Source of the DNA: Anaerocolumna sp. AGMB13020
Lineage (GTDB): Bacteria; Bacillota; Clostridia; Lachnospirales; Lachnospiraceae
Assembly (NCBI RefSeq): GCF_033100115.1
Contig: NZ_CP136910.1
Location: 3,558,001 to 3,622,000, forward strand
Reading direction: 5' to 3'
Length of the DNA: 64,000 nt
Shown here in pieces: positions 52,092-62,701 of the stretch; position 1 is the first letter of the stretch, and each line of letters starts with the position of its first letter. Position numbers and translations under genes: made by a program. The notes under the pieces were generated by a model, which was given only the letters and a program-made list of their open reading frames with translations, was not told the origin of the DNA and made no database searches.

Positions 52092-54080
52092 ATGAGTGAA
52101 TTTAAGCTTGTTTCGGAATATTCTCCTACTGGGGATCAGCCAGAGGCAATAAAGCAGCTTTTGCAAGGTTTTCGGGAAGGAAACCAGTTTGAGACTCTCC
52201 TTGGCGTGACCGGTTCCGGAAAGACTTTTACCATGGCCAATGTTATTCAGGAGCTTAACCGGCCAACTCTGGTAATTGCACATAATAAGACCCTGGCAGC
52301 GCAGCTTTATGGTGAATTTAAAGAGTTTTTTCCTGAGAATTCCGTAGAGTACTTTGTCAGTTATTATGATTACTATCAGCCGGAAGCTTATGTGCCTTCA
52401 ACAGATACCTATATAGAGAAGGATTCAGCTATTAATGATGAGATTGATAAGCTAAGGCATTCAGCCACAGCGGCCTTATCGGAACGAAGAGATGTAATCA
52501 TTGTAGCCAGTGTTTCCTGTATCTATGGTTTAGGAGATCCCATTGATTATCAGGAGATGGTAATTTCCTTACGCCCCGGTATGGTAAGGGAGAGGGATGA
52601 GATATTAAGAAAGCTGGTAGATCTTCAATATACCAGAAACAATATGGATTTCAAGCGTGGCACCTTCCGTGTTAACGGAGATGTGGTAGAGATATTCCCT
52701 GTTACTTCCGATGACAGGGCTGTCCGCGTGGAATTCTTTGGTGACGAGATTGACCGGATAACAGAGATTGATGTACTTACGGGAGAGATAAAATGTACCT
52801 TGGAACACATGGCAATCTTTCCGGCCTCCCATTATGTAGTATCACAGGAAAAACTAGAGGGTGCCATTAACACCATACAGGAAGAATTAGATGAAAGAGT
52901 GCTATATTTTAAGAGTGAAGACAAGCTTCTGGAAGCGCAGAGAATTGCTGAGAGAACGAACTTTGATATAGAGATGCTTCGGGAGACCGGCTTCTGTTCC
53001 GGTATTGAGAATTACTCCAGACATCTTTCAGGACTGGAGCCGGGAAGTACCCCTCATACCCTGATAGATTATTTTCCTGATGACTTCTTAATTATCGTGG
53101 ATGAGTCCCATATTACCATACCACAGATAAGAGGTATGTATGCAGGTGACCAGGCCAGAAAGAGCACTTTGGTTAATTTTGGTTTCCGTCTGCCGTCTGC
53201 TAAGGACAACAGACCTTTGAATTTTGAAGAGTTCGAAAGTAAGATTAATCAGATGATGTTTGTATCAGCTACTCCGTCTGTTTACGAAAAGGAACACGAA
53301 TTATTACGTACGGAACAGATTATCAGACCTACCGGTCTTTTGGATCCGGAGGTTATGGTCAGACCGGTTAATGGTCAGATTGATGACCTGATTGGCGAAG
53401 TAAATAAAGAGGTTGCTAATAAGAATAAGATCTTAGTTACCACACTGACCAAGAGGATGGCAGAAGATCTGACGGCTTATATGAGAGAAGTCGGAATCCG
53501 CGTGAAGTATCTCCATTCCGATATCGATACCCTGGAAAGATCCGAGATTATTCGTGATATGCGTATGGACGTATTCGATGTATTGGTGGGTATTAACTTG
53601 CTCCGAGAAGGTCTTGACATTCCGGAAATCACTCTGGTAGCTATCTTAGACGCTGATAAGGAAGGTTTCCTGCGTTCGGAGACTTCACTTATCCAGACCA
53701 TCGGACGTGCAGCCCGTAACTCCGAAGGACGAGTTATCATGTATGCGGATAAGATAACAGATTCCATGAATAAAGCGATATCAGAAACCAACCGAAGAAG
53801 AGCAATCCAGCAGAAATACAATGAAGAGCATGGTATTACACCTACCACCATTCAGAAGAAGGTACGAGAGCTAATACGAATTTCGAAAAAGGCCGATAAG
53901 AATTTTTATAAGATGGATAAGGATCCGGAATCCATGTCCCGCAAAGAGCTGGAGGCAGTTGTCAAGAAAGTTACCAAGGATATGCAGACAGCAGCTGCAG
54001 AGCTGAATTTCGAACTTGCAGCAGAGTTAAGAGATCATCTGATGGAATTAAAGAAGCAGCTGCATGATATGGAAGATTAG
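52092..54080 (+). CDS. uvrB: Excinuclease ABC subunit B
   Basis: The 662-residue protein is the damage-verifying helicase-like subunit of nucleotide excision repair. It shows Walker A GVTGSGKT (residues about 39-46), the Tyr-rich beta-hairpin ([16 protein letters not shown]), helicase motifs ([21 protein letters not shown]) and the C-terminal UVR motif. I chose ATG 52092 (agaaagga upstream, homologues start at MSEFKL). A LexA-like box precedes its promoter. UvrA follows. Confidence 0.96.
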   Translation: MSEFKLVSEYSPTGDQPEAIKQLLQGFREGNQFETLLGVTGSGKTFTMANVIQELNRPTLVIAHNKTLAAQLYGEFKEFFPENSVEYFVSYYDYYQPEAYVPSTDTYIEKDSAINDEIDKLRHSATAALSERRDVIIVASVSCIYGLGDPIDYQEMVISLRPGMVRERDEILRKLVDLQYTRNNMDFKRGTFRVNGDVVEIFPVTSDDRAVRVEFFGDEIDRITEIDVLTGEIKCTLEHMAIFPASHYVVSQEKLEGAINTIQEELDERVLYFKSEDKLLEAQRIAERTNFDIEMLRETGFCSGIENYSRHLSGLEPGSTPHTLIDYFPDDFLIIVDESHITIPQIRGMYAGDQARKSTLVNFGFRLPSAKDNRPLNFEEFESKINQMMFVSATPSVYEKEHELLRTEQIIRPTGLLDPEVMVRPVNGQIDDLIGEVNKEVANKNKILVTTLTKRMAEDLTAYMREVGIRVKYLHSDIDTLERSEIIRDMRMDVFDVLVGINLLREGLDIPEITLVAILDADKEGFLRSETSLIQTIGRAARNSEGRVIMYADKITDSMNKAISETNRRRAIQQKYNEEHGITPTTIQKKVRELIRISKKADKNFYKMDKDPESMSRKELEAVVKKVTKDMQTAAAELNFELAAELRDHLMELKKQLHDMED

Positions 54081-54650
54081 AGTATTGGTACTGTATTTGA
54101 ATGATAATAGATAACTATTTGTATCTGATATTTTTATCTGATATTTGTAACTAATATTTGTTCCTGATATTTGTACGGTAACAAACAAGAGGATGAGCCA
54201 TTGTTTATACAGCTTTCCGCTTCAAATCCCAGGCAAGCTGTGCCTATCCTGACAATAAAGCATTTATCGGCATTAGCATAAATTACGGATGCTGTATAAA
54301 TAAGGAGAGTTTGTACAAGCGGTTAATAGAAGTATGGGAAGTGGATACACAACTTATTCCAAGCATAGGTCCCAAGACAGAGACAGCAGATATACATGCG
54401 GTATTCTGATAATAGATTGTTTTCAGGTTTATTATAATAAAATTCAGGTGTTATGATTTTAATAAGGTAAAGATACTGGCTAGATTGAGATTTCTAACCA
54501 TAACAGGAAGTAATTAAATATATACAGACAGCATAAAATGCGACAAAATGAAAGGTGATGTCTGTACACTGGTGTAAGGTAAGTGAAAAATAGAAGTACT
54601 GCTATTTAATGAATATCAAGCTGAGCTTAGATAGGAAGAAAGAGGTTAAA
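54081..54650. other. 570-bp gap between uvrB and uvrA
   Basis: The first 100 bp contain about four imperfect copies of a 14-15 bp unit like tatctgatatttgt (54118-54177). The rest has no convincing frame, terminator or LexA box. uvrA may have its own promoter here. Confidence 0.5.
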
Positions 54651-57503
54651 ATGGCTGATAAGAAACATTATATAAAGATAAGAGGAGCCAAGGAACATAA
54701 TTTAAAGAATGTCACAGTAAATATCCCCAGGGATGAATTTGTAGTGTTAACAGGCTTAAGCGGCTCCGGTAAGTCCTCTTTGGCCTTTGATACCATATAT
54801 GCAGAGGGACAGAGAAGATATATGGAATCTCTCTCATCTTATGCAAGACAGTTCTTGGGACAGATGGAAAAACCTAATGTAGAGAGCATTGAAGGATTGT
54901 CACCGGCAATCTCCATTGACCAGAAGTCTACCAACCGTAATCCCCGTTCCACTGTTGGAACTGTTACAGAAGTCTATGATTATTTTCGTTTGCTTTATGC
55001 CAGAGTAGGAATTCCCCATTGCCCTAAGTGCGGGAAGGAAATCAAGAAGCAGACTGTGGATCAGATGGTAGATGAGATCATGCGGCTAAAGGAAGGCAGC
55101 AGAATTCAGCTTTTGGCACCTGTTGTAAGAGGAAGAAAAGGTGAACATGTCAAATTGCTGGAGCAGGCTAAGAAAAGCGGCTATATCCGTGTTATGATTG
55201 ATGGTCATCTATACGAACTAACAGAAGAGATTAAACTGGAAAAGAATATTAAACATAATATAGAAATTATTGTAGATCGTCTGATTGTTAAGGAAGGAAT
55301 TGAGAAACGCCTTTCCGACTCTATCGAAAGTGTTTTGAAGCTTTCAGAAGGTCTGTTAATGATAGATGTAGCTGGAGAAAAGCCTTTAAGTTTCAGCCAG
55401 AACTTTGCCTGCCCGGATTGCAACATAAGCATTGAAGAAATCGAGCCAAGAAGTTTCTCCTTTAATAATCCTTTTGGAGCCTGCCCGGAATGCCATGGTC
55501 TGGGAATAAAGATGGAATTCGCAGAAGAACTGATTATTCCTGATGGCTCTATCAGTCTGGCGGATGGTGCTATTGCTGCACTTGGCTGGCAGTCAGCAAC
55601 GGATCGGAGCAGTTATACCAGATGTACCTTGGAAGCACTTTCAAAGGAATATAACTTTAGTCTTAATACACCTTATGAGGAACTTTCAGATAGTATCAAG
55701 CATATGCTTATGCACGGCACCAATGGAAAAGTCGTTAAGGTCAGATATAAGGGACAAAGAGGCGAAGGAGTATATGATGTTGCTTTTGAAGGTCTCATAA
55801 AGAATCTGGAACGTCGTTACCGTGAGACCGGTTCAGAAACCACAAAACAAGAATATGAAAGCTTTATGAAGACCACTCCCTGTAAGGAATGCGGAGGACG
55901 AAGACTGAAAAGAGGTTCTCTTGCAGTAACTGTGGGAGATAAAAACATATCAGAGGTTACGGATTATTCCATCAGAGATTTAAGTGCCTTCTTAAACAAT
56001 CTCAAACTGACACCTACCCAGCTTAAAATCGGTGAACTGGTGCTAAAGGAAATTTGCGCAAGAGTCGGTTTCTTAATGGATGTAGGACTGGATTATCTTT
56101 CTCTTTCCCGTGCTACCGGTTCCTTATCCGGTGGAGAAGCACAGAGAATCCGTCTGGCAACACAGATTGGTTCCGGACTTGTAGGTGTTGCTTATATTCT
56201 GGATGAACCCAGTATCGGACTTCACCAGAGAGATAATGATAAACTGCTTAAGACTCTTAAGAACCTGAAAGAGTTAGGAAATACACTTATCGTAGTAGAA
56301 CATGATGAAGACACCATGTTTGCGGCAGACTATATTATCGATATAGGACCCGGAGCCGGTGAACATGGCGGGGAAGTAATAGCAGCGGGAACTGCCCAGG
56401 AGATTATGAGGGTGGAGGAATCCATTACCGGTGCTTATCTAAGTGGAAGAATCAAGATTCCCGTTCCTGATGAACGCAGGAAACCTACGGGATATCTGAC
56501 CATAAAAGGTGCTACCGAGAACAATCTAAAGAATGTTTCTGTGGATATACCTCTAGGTGTTATGACCTGTGTAACCGGAGTGTCCGGTTCCGGTAAGAGC
56601 TCGCTGATAACAGAGATACTTAACAAGAGATTATCCAGAGACTTAAACAGGGCACGCTGTATTCCCGGTAAACATGAGGCTATGATTGGTATTGACAAGC
56701 TGGATAAAGTAATCAACATTGATCAGTCACCTATCGGAAGGACACCAAGATCCAATCCGGCCACTTATACCGGTGTGTTTGACCAGATAAGAGATCTGTT
56801 CTCAGCAACAGCGGATGCCAAGATGAAGGGTTATACCAAAGGAAGATTCAGTTTTAACGTAAAGGGCGGCCGTTGCGAGGCTTGCTCCGGAGACGGTATC
56901 TTAAAGATTGAGATGAATTTCCTTCCCGATGTATATGTGCCTTGTGAAGTGTGCGGCGGTAAACGTTATAACCGTGAAACTCTTGAAGTGCGTTATAAAG
57001 GCAAGAATATCTATGATGTTCTTGATATGACAGTAGAAGAAGCAATGAAATTCTTTGAAAATATGCCTTCTATCCGAAGAAAGATTGAGACTCTTTATGA
57101 TGTAGGCTTATCTTATATCAGACTGGGACAACCTTCAACAACATTATCCGGTGGTGAAGCACAGAGAATCAAGCTTGCTACTGAGTTAAGTAAGAGAAGT
57201 ACAGGAAAGACGATATATATTCTGGATGAGCCAACTACAGGACTTCATTTTGCGGATGTTCATAAGCTCATCGAGATACTCAGAAGACTCTCTGAGGGTG
57301 GTAATTCAGTTGTGGTCATTGAGCATAATCTGGAGGTAATCAAGACAGCGGATTATATTATCGATATGGGACCGGAGGGCGGAGACAAAGGCGGTACAGT
57401 AATTGCCAAAGGAACGCCGGAAGAAGTAGCGGCATCACCTAAATCCTATACCGGATACTATATTAAGAAGATGCTGGAAGATCATAAAGAGGCGGTAGTA
57501 TAA
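54651..57503 (+). CDS. uvrA: Excinuclease ABC subunit A
   Basis: The 950-residue protein is the damage sensor ATPase of excision repair. It has two ABC-type cassettes: Walker [10 protein letters not shown] near residue 31 and GVSGSGKSS near residue 645. Signatures [16 protein letters not shown] and [15 protein letters not shown] and zinc sites (CPKCGK, CKECGG, CSGDGI...CEVCGGKRY) are visible. I chose ATG 54651 (gaaagagg upstream, [18 protein letters not shown] is the usual start) over 54609. The HD-domain gene begins at the base after its stop. Confidence 0.96.
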   Translation: MADKKHYIKIRGAKEHNLKNVTVNIPRDEFVVLTGLSGSGKSSLAFDTIYAEGQRRYMESLSSYARQFLGQMEKPNVESIEGLSPAISIDQKSTNRNPRSTVGTVTEVYDYFRLLYARVGIPHCPKCGKEIKKQTVDQMVDEIMRLKEGSRIQLLAPVVRGRKGEHVKLLEQAKKSGYIRVMIDGHLYELTEEIKLEKNIKHNIEIIVDRLIVKEGIEKRLSDSIESVLKLSEGLLMIDVAGEKPLSFSQNFACPDCNISIEEIEPRSFSFNNPFGACPECHGLGIKMEFAEELIIPDGSISLADGAIAALGWQSATDRSSYTRCTLEALSKEYNFSLNTPYEELSDSIKHMLMHGTNGKVVKVRYKGQRGEGVYDVAFEGLIKNLERRYRETGSETTKQEYESFMKTTPCKECGGRRLKRGSLAVTVGDKNISEVTDYSIRDLSAFLNNLKLTPTQLKIGELVLKEICARVGFLMDVGLDYLSLSRATGSLSGGEAQRIRLATQIGSGLVGVAYILDEPSIGLHQRDNDKLLKTLKNLKELGNTLIVVEHDEDTMFAADYIIDIGPGAGEHGGEVIAAGTAQEIMRVEESITGAYLSGRIKIPVPDERRKPTGYLTIKGATENNLKNVSVDIPLGVMTCVTGVSGSGKSSLITEILNKRLSRDLNRARCIPGKHEAMIGIDKLDKVINIDQSPIGRTPRSNPATYTGVFDQIRDLFSATADAKMKGYTKGRFSFNVKGGRCEACSGDGILKIEMNFLPDVYVPCEVCGGKRYNRETLEVRYKGKNIYDVLDMTVEEAMKFFENMPSIRRKIETLYDVGLSYIRLGQPSTTLSGGEAQRIKLATELSKRSTGKTIYILDEPTTGLHFADVHKLIEILRRLSEGGNSVVVIEHNLEVIKTADYIIDMGPEGGDKGGTVIAKGTPEEVAASPKSYTGYYIKKMLEDHKEAVV

Positions 57504-58085
57504 ATGGATAATAATTTTTATGCTATGATGTCTCGCATGAAATATATTGAGCGTTGGGCATTAATGAGAAATTCCAGACCTGAAAATGTCTCTGAGCATA
57601 CACTTGAGGTCAGTATATTAGCCCATGCCCTTGCAGTCATAGGAAATAAAAGATTAAATAAGAATTTAAATGGGGAGAGAGCTGCTTTAATAGCTCTCTT
57701 CCATGATTCCACAGAGATAATCACAGGAGATATGCCAACTCCAATCAAATATTATAACGGGAACATACAGGGAGCCTTTAAGGAAATTGAAGCAGAAGCG
57801 GCAAGAAGACTGCTCTCTATGCTGCCGGAGGATTTTAAAGAAGATTATGAACCGATATTCTTTCCGAAGCAGGAAGAAGAATACATATGGAAATTGGTAA
57901 AAGCAGCAGATAAGCTTTCTGCTCTTATAAAATGTATTCAGGAGGAGAAGGCTGGCAATACAGAATTCTCAAGTGCCAAGGAGAGTATAACAGAAGCAAT
58001 TAAAGAACTTCAGGTGGAAGAGGCTGAGATCTTTATGGGGGAGTTTATCACTTCCTATTATAAGAACCTGGACGAATTGACCTGA
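57504..58085 (+). CDS. HD-domain 5'-deoxynucleotidase (YfbR-like)
   Basis: The 193-residue protein resembles E. coli YfbR, which removes phosphate from deoxynucleoside 5'-monophosphates. It shows the His and His-Asp metal ligands in VSEHTLEV (about residue 32) and ALFHDSTEIITGDMPTP (about residue 68), plus a late Asp in KAADKLSALI. The start codon immediately follows the uvrA stop, so the genes are translationally coupled. A role in keeping nucleotide pools clean during repair is a reasonable inference. Confidence 0.88.
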   Translation: MDNNFYAMMSRMKYIERWALMRNSRPENVSEHTLEVSILAHALAVIGNKRLNKNLNGERAALIALFHDSTEIITGDMPTPIKYYNGNIQGAFKEIEAEAARRLLSMLPEDFKEDYEPIFFPKQEEEYIWKLVKAADKLSALIKCIQEEKAGNTEFSSAKESITEAIKELQVEEAEIFMGEFITSYYKNLDELT

Positions 58086-58407
58086 TGGGGTATGTGATGG
58101 TTAGACTATTTGTAGCTGTTTTTTGCATATGGTCTAGTAGAAAGAATTGTTTTAGGGAATTATTTTAATATATTTTATACGTAAATACTAATAATAAGTT
58201 GAGCTTTAATTATCTTGTTAAATGATTTAGATGTTTGCTTTTGTGCGTCTCTGTTTTATTATTCGTTTTATTATTTGGGTAGATCATAGTGAGTATCCTT
58301 TACATGATTTGGTTTGGATTAAATAATAACACAGATAAAGCTGGCTATAGATTTTAATTAATTCAATTTCAGGTTATAATGAGCCAAGAAGTTATTTAAA
58401 AACTTAG

Positions 58408-58498
58408 TATAAGAAACTATTTTAAGAAATTATTTTAAGAAATTATATTAAGAAACTATTATAAGGAATTATAATTAGGAATTATTAATAAGGTGTTA
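58408..58498. repeat. A/T-rich tandem repeats downstream of the HD nucleotidase gene
   Basis: About six imperfect copies of a 14-15 bp unit like taagaaattatttt run head to tail. Confidence 0.7.
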
Positions 58499-58605
58499 TT
58501 TTAGAATTCTTAATGATGATGTTAGTAGGATCTTGGAATACGATATTTCTTGACTTTTTTTAAATATTGGAAAGTTACAATAATTGTAATAATGGTTGTT
58601 GTCAT

Positions 58606-58632
58606 AAAAGCAGCTTTGTGAGCTGCTTTTTC
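58606..58632 (+). terminator. Terminator upstream of guaA
   Basis: aaagcagct and agctgcttt form a 9-bp stem with a 5-nt loop, followed by ttt. Confidence 0.7.
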
Positions 58633-58706
58633 TCTTATTGATATAAGTTTTATTGCTTTAATAAATACGGTAAAAAATAGTTATAAATAGGGTAATTAAT
58701 ATAGCA

Positions 58707-58735
58707 TTGCCAGTTGTAAGAAAGTCTGATATAAT
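58707..58735 (+). promoter_or_regulatory. Promoter of guaA
   Basis: TTGCCA (58707-58712) and TATAAT (58730-58735) are separated by 17 bp. Confidence 0.65.
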
Positions 58736-58838
58736 AAAAAAATATTTTGGTCTGGAATTCCTATAGAGGATACAGAAGAATATTAACGGTCACTGTTGAG
58801 AAAAATGAATATACAAACAGCATTAGGAGGAAAAACCA

Positions 58839-60374
58839 GTGGATAAGGAAATGGTAATTGTCCTTGATTTTGGCGGACAGTATAATCAGCTCATTGCAAG
58901 AAGAGTTCGAGAATGTAATGTATACTGTGAAGTATTGCCCTACAATACAAGCATTGAAAAGATTAAAGAAATAGCACCCAAAGGTATCATCTTTACAGGA
59001 GGTCCTGCAAGCGTATATGCAGAAGATGCACCTCATTGCGATAAGGAAATCTTCGAACTTGGTATACCGGTGCTTGGTATCTGTTATGGCTGCCAGCTGA
59101 TGACACACCTTTTAGGAGGTAAAGTTACCAGTGCAACAAAGAGAGAATATGGTAAGACAGATGTAACAGTCAATGCGAAATCCCTGTTATTCAAAGGAGT
59201 TACCGAGACCTCAGTCTGCTGGATGAGCCATACTGACTATGTAGAGAAATTACCGGAAGGCTTTGAAGTAACCGCAACCTCTGATTCCTGCCCCGCTGCA
59301 GGACTTGAGATGGAAGCAAAGAAACTTTATGGAGTACAGTTCCACCCTGAAGTAGTTCATACTCAGGAAGGAACCAAGATGCTTTACAACTTCCTATATG
59401 AAGTATGCAGATGTTCCGGAGACTGGAAAATGGATTCCTTTGCAGAGCAATCCATTATCAGCCTGAAAGAGAAGATTGGTGATAAAAAAGTTCTCTGTGC
59501 ATTATCCGGCGGTGTTGATTCTTCTGTTGCTGCAGTTATGATCAGTAAAGCAGTAGGAAAGCAGTTAACCTGTATCTTCGTAGATCATGGCTTACTTCGT
59601 AAGAACGAAGGAGATGAAGTTGAGAAGATCTTTACCGAGCAGTTTGACCTGAATTTTATCAGGGTAAATGCGCAGCAGAGATTTTATGATAAATTAGCCA
59701 ATGTTTCCGAACCGGAAGCAAAGAGAAAGATCATTGGGGAAGAGTTCATCCGTGTATTTGAAGAAGAGGCGAAGAAAATCGGTACGGTAGATTTCTTAGT
59801 ACAGGGAACCATCTATCCCGATGTTATTGAAAGTGGTTTGGGTAAATCCGCTGTTATCAAGAGCCACCACAATGTAGGCGGACTTCCTGACTATGTGGAT
59901 TTCAAGGAGATAATCGAGCCTTTAAGAGATTTGTTCAAGGATGAAGTACGTAAAGCTGGTCTTGAGCTAGGAATACCTGAAAACCTTGTGTACAGACAGC
60001 CTTTCCCCGGACCTGGTCTTGCAATCCGTATTATCGGAGATGTAACAGAGGAAAAGGTTAAGATAATTCAGGATGCGGATGCTATCTACCGTGAGGAGAT
60101 TGCAAATGCAGGCATCGACAGAAGCATCGGACAGTATTTTGCCGCTCTTACTAATATGCGTTCTGTTGGCGTTATGGGGGATGAGAGAACCTATGACTAT
60201 GCAGTAGCGTTACGAGCTGTTACAACGACAGACTTTATGACTGCGGAGGCAGCAGAGCTGCCTTGGGAAGTACTTGGTAAGGTGTCTTCAAGGATTGTAA
60301 ATGAAGTGAAACATGTAAATAGAGTACTCTATGATTGTACGGGGAAACCACCGGCTACGATAGAGTTTGAATAG
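58839..60374 (+). CDS. guaA: GMP synthase (glutamine-hydrolysing)
   Basis: The 511-residue enzyme makes GMP from XMP, ATP and glutamine. The class I glutamine amidotransferase domain (residues 1-190) shows the catalytic Cys in GICYGCQ, followed by FHPEV. The ATP pyrophosphatase domain has SGGVDSS (about residue 227), and the C-terminal dimerisation domain ends [17 protein letters not shown]. The start is GTG 58839, with aggagg upstream. A terminator follows at once. The 3' end of guaA is a known integration site for mobile islands, and the DNA after it looks accessory. Confidence 0.96.
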   Translation: MDKEMVIVLDFGGQYNQLIARRVRECNVYCEVLPYNTSIEKIKEIAPKGIIFTGGPASVYAEDAPHCDKEIFELGIPVLGICYGCQLMTHLLGGKVTSATKREYGKTDVTVNAKSLLFKGVTETSVCWMSHTDYVEKLPEGFEVTATSDSCPAAGLEMEAKKLYGVQFHPEVVHTQEGTKMLYNFLYEVCRCSGDWKMDSFAEQSIISLKEKIGDKKVLCALSGGVDSSVAAVMISKAVGKQLTCIFVDHGLLRKNEGDEVEKIFTEQFDLNFIRVNAQQRFYDKLANVSEPEAKRKIIGEEFIRVFEEEAKKIGTVDFLVQGTIYPDVIESGLGKSAVIKSHHNVGGLPDYVDFKEIIEPLRDLFKDEVRKAGLELGIPENLVYRQPFPGPGLAIRIIGDVTEEKVKIIQDADAIYREEIANAGIDRSIGQYFAALTNMRSVGVMGDERTYDYAVALRAVTTTDFMTAEAAELPWEVLGKVSSRIVNEVKHVNRVLYDCTGKPPATIEFE

Positions 60375-60379
60375 AGAAC

Positions 60380-60426
60380 AAAGCCCCAAGAATGGCGTAT
60401 TTACGCGGTTCTTGGGGCTTTTCTTT
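60380..60426 (+). terminator. Terminator of guaA
   Basis: aaagccccaagaa and ttcttggggctttt form a 13-bp stem followed by T's. Confidence 0.88.
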
Positions 60427-60533
60427 GCGATGTGATACCTTTTTGATACCTGAAATTAGAATATTAGAGAGTATATGTAATTATACTTCAAATTTTGTCT
60501 TCACATGAGAGTACTGGTTTGTGAAGAAATATT

Positions 60534-60596
60534 AGATATCTAGTTGACATCTAATAAAAGAAATGATATACTCGACCCATAAAGAAGATATCTAGT
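60534..60596 (+). promoter_or_regulatory. Promoter flanked by twin agatatctagt operators
   Basis: TTGACA (60544-60549) and TATACT (60567-60572) have a 17-bp spacer. agatatctagt occurs at 60534-60544 and again at 60586-60596. The copies are 52 bp apart, about five helical turns, on either side of the core promoter. Each contains the palindrome agatatct. This looks like a tightly repressed promoter. Confidence 0.65.
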
Positions 60597-60641
60597 AGAA
60601 AACAATAAGATATCAAAAATATTATTATAGGAGGTATTTAT

Positions 60642-61274
60642 ATGAAAAATGCATGGTTGGTACGCCCTTTTCCACATGGAGCAAAAAGACTTGATGAATT
60701 TAAAACTCAAAACATCGTTGCAGTAGGCTGGCCTGGTATAGGTGATTTGACAAATAAATCGAGAGAGGATATTAAAGAAATTCTTTCGGTAGTGCCTTAT
60801 CAGCTGAATGGACTAGAACTTGGAAATGCTTATGCTACAATTGACATATTTGTAAATCGAATGCAAGTGGGTGATTTTATTCTTACACCTGATGGCGATG
60901 ATATCTATTTTGGAGAAATTACAAGTGACTATTATATGGAATCTACCGTTGACAATGATAGTACTGGTTATCCTCATCAGCGTAAAGTGAAATGGTTGAA
61001 TAATACATCCAGAAAGAACCTTTCCATGCCATTAAGGTCTTCCTTAAAAGTACACAGGACAACAGCTGATCTATCTGCTCATGTTGAAGAAATAGAGTGT
61101 TTAGCAAATGGAAAAGAATATAAAGTTGAAAAATTGAATGAAGCGAATGTTATATCAGTAAATTATCCTTTGCGTCCGGATTATACTATTTCATTTAATG
61201 TCCCATCGAATATTTCAAAAGATGAGGCTAAAAGATTAAGTAATTATTTAGAAACATTATATTTTGTTCAATAA
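60642..61274 (+). CDS. EVE/PUA-like domain protein (Mrr-type N-terminal region)
   Basis: The 210-residue protein begins WLVRPFPHGAKRLDEFKTQNIVAVGWPGIGDLT. It continues with a VGDFILTPDGDDIYFGEITSDYY segment and a KVKWLN segment. This pattern resembles the EVE/PUA-like N-terminal domain found before Mrr-type restriction nucleases, which recognises modified bases. No nuclease domain (D-x-E/Q-x-K) is visible, so it may be an orphan reader. It has an ataggaggt ribosome binding site and an operator-flanked promoter. It is first in the guaA-linked segment. Confidence 0.6.
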   Translation: MKNAWLVRPFPHGAKRLDEFKTQNIVAVGWPGIGDLTNKSREDIKEILSVVPYQLNGLELGNAYATIDIFVNRMQVGDFILTPDGDDIYFGEITSDYYMESTVDNDSTGYPHQRKVKWLNNTSRKNLSMPLRSSLKVHRTTADLSAHVEEIECLANGKEYKVEKLNEANVISVNYPLRPDYTISFNVPSNISKDEAKRLSNYLETLYFVQ

Positions 61275-61298
61275 CTATAAAATGAAGGGATGGCTTTT

Positions 61299-61541
61299 AT
61301 GAATAAAGTTGAAAAAGTGTACAAATATATTGTTAATGAGTATGGAAGCAGAAATGTGTGGATTTCAGATATCGCAAAGAGCCTTAATATTACAAAAAGG
61401 GAAGCAAATACACTTACAATAGAGCCTGGGTTTGTTCGTGGGAAAAGAGTCAAAACAAAAAATATGTCTAGTTTCATTAGTAATATAAAAGTCATTACAA
61501 TAATAATGGGGATACGAGATTACAGAATAGATAAAATTTGA
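61299..61541 (+). CDS. Small putative HTH protein
   Basis: The 80-residue protein is not one I recognise. Its N-terminal half (VEKVYKYIVNEYGSRNVWISDIAKSLNITKREANTLTI) reads as a helix-turn-helix. The second half is short and basic. It begins 24 bp after the EVE-like gene with a gaaggga ribosome binding site and ends at a terminator, so both share one transcript. It is a candidate repressor of the operator-flanked promoter. I chose ATG 61299 because the ATG at 61290 overlaps the ribosome binding site. Confidence 0.5.
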   Translation: MNKVEKVYKYIVNEYGSRNVWISDIAKSLNITKREANTLTIEPGFVRGKRVKTKNMSSFISNIKVITIIMGIRDYRIDKI

Positions 61542-61567
61542 ATGAAAAATTTAGTTGAATAGAAGTA

Positions 61568-61594
61568 AAAAAGCTCCAGGATTCTGGAGCTTTT
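61568..61594 (+). terminator. Terminator of the EVE-like operon
   Basis: aaaagctccag and ctggagctttt form an 11-bp stem with a 4-nt loop, ending in T's. Confidence 0.85.
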
Positions 61595-61785
61595 CGTGTG
61601 AATTATGATAAAACAAACAACCCATCATATAACGAGAGACATTTTTTGAAATTAATTGTTGTATTCACTATGTGTTTTTTGTAATCCGATATATTCACCT
61701 ATTTCATCAACTGTAGGATGAAGAACAATATTCCTTAATTCTAGCTTTTTTATTGATAAGCCTATAAAGAAATCTTTCCTATGCT

Positions 61786-62163
61786 ATGGTGGAAGCTTAT
61801 TTTAAGAGTATTGGTCATCCGATTTATTTTGGTGAAATCTATGACGAAGCAAAAGAACTAGAAACTGCTTATAAATCCAGTTTGATAGCAGAGCAATCTG
61901 AATTAATAGTTGTGGAAATGTTTGTAGATGGAATTACTCCTGAATCATATTCTTTTTTATCCGTAGATTCTAAGGCAAAGTACTTTGAATTTGATATGGC
62001 GGATAATAATTACAATTTGAATTTGTATAAAGATGTTATGAGGAAGATGAATCAAAAGATGTCTAGTTCAGAGTTGTTTGAAGGATATCAGGAGATTTAT
62101 GAGGCAAAGATGTTGCAGCGGATGGATGGAGCGCAGGAGAAGAAATGGGATAGAAGTAGGTAG
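61786..62163 (+). pseudogene. Probable gene fragment of unknown family
   Basis: The 125-codon frame (starting VEAYFKSIGHPIYFGEIYDEAKELETAYKSS) has no good ribosome binding site, and the upstream frame is closed 18 bp before the ATG. The protein is acidic, Met-rich at the end and without recognisable domains. It looks like the C-terminal remains of a larger gene in the accessory segment, though a real small gene cannot be excluded. Confidence 0.4.
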
Positions 62164-62334
62164 TTTAGGGCGTGTTGTTATTGGGTATGTATTAACAGTA
62201 GCAGCACGTTTTTTCTTTACAATAGATAATTGAATAAAACTTCAAAAATCGTTTGTTTTGCAAAAGTGGTTATGGTAAAATGGTTTTAAAATAAAACCAT
62301 TAAAAAATGATTTTTAGATAATGAGGATTAGAAT

Positions 62335-62598
62335 ATGAATGAAATACTTGGCTTTGTAAATGAAAAAACAAAGGTATTAGTAATTCTAAAAGAAAACCAA
62401 TTACAAATCGATGGAAAGAACATTTGTCCATTGAATCAGCAAGAAATAGCCAATCTGGTGTCTTGTGGGAAACTTAAGGTAAATCAGATATTAAAGGAAT
62501 TGATTGATGATGGATATGTTGAAATGCTTCATACGAAGGGGCGGTATATTGTAACAGATAAAGGTGATGGGGTGTTAAAAAAGCTTTCACTTAGGTAG
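62335..62598 (+). CDS. Small winged-helix DNA-binding protein
   Basis: The 87-residue protein has a MarR/RepL-like winged helix (residues about 30-80; LNQQEIANLVSCGKLKVNQILKELIDDGYVEMLHTKGRYIVTDKG). It would fit a regulator of the accessory segment. The start ATG 62335 is preceded by aatgaggattaga. It stands 104 bp before the large alpha-CTD/sigma-4 gene and may control it. The specific family is not clear. Confidence 0.6.
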   Translation: MNEILGFVNEKTKVLVILKENQLQIDGKNICPLNQQEIANLVSCGKLKVNQILKELIDDGYVEMLHTKGRYIVTDKGDGVLKKLSLR

Positions 62599-62701
62599 TG
62601 TAAGTCCTGAAAAAGGGACAGGTAAATGTGGTAGACTTAGTACATTAAGCTGCAAAGTAAAAAATTAAGTGGCACAAAGAAACTGGTGGAGGGGGTTTAG
62701 A

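Larger units (their letters stand above)
58086..58838. other. 750-bp AT-rich gap before guaA
   Basis: It contains a short tandem repeat (58408-58498, units like taagaaattatttt), a terminator hairpin (58606-58632) and the guaA promoter (58707-58735). I see no gene and no purine riboswitch motif. Confidence 0.6.

Noticed and set aside
54193..54420. Short open stretches in the uvrB-uvrA gap
   Set aside because: No start signals or similarity; interrupted by stops in all frames.
58736..58838. Purine riboswitch before guaA
   Set aside because: The leader lacks the conserved three-way-junction segments and a terminator; only a promoter and ribosome binding site are visible.
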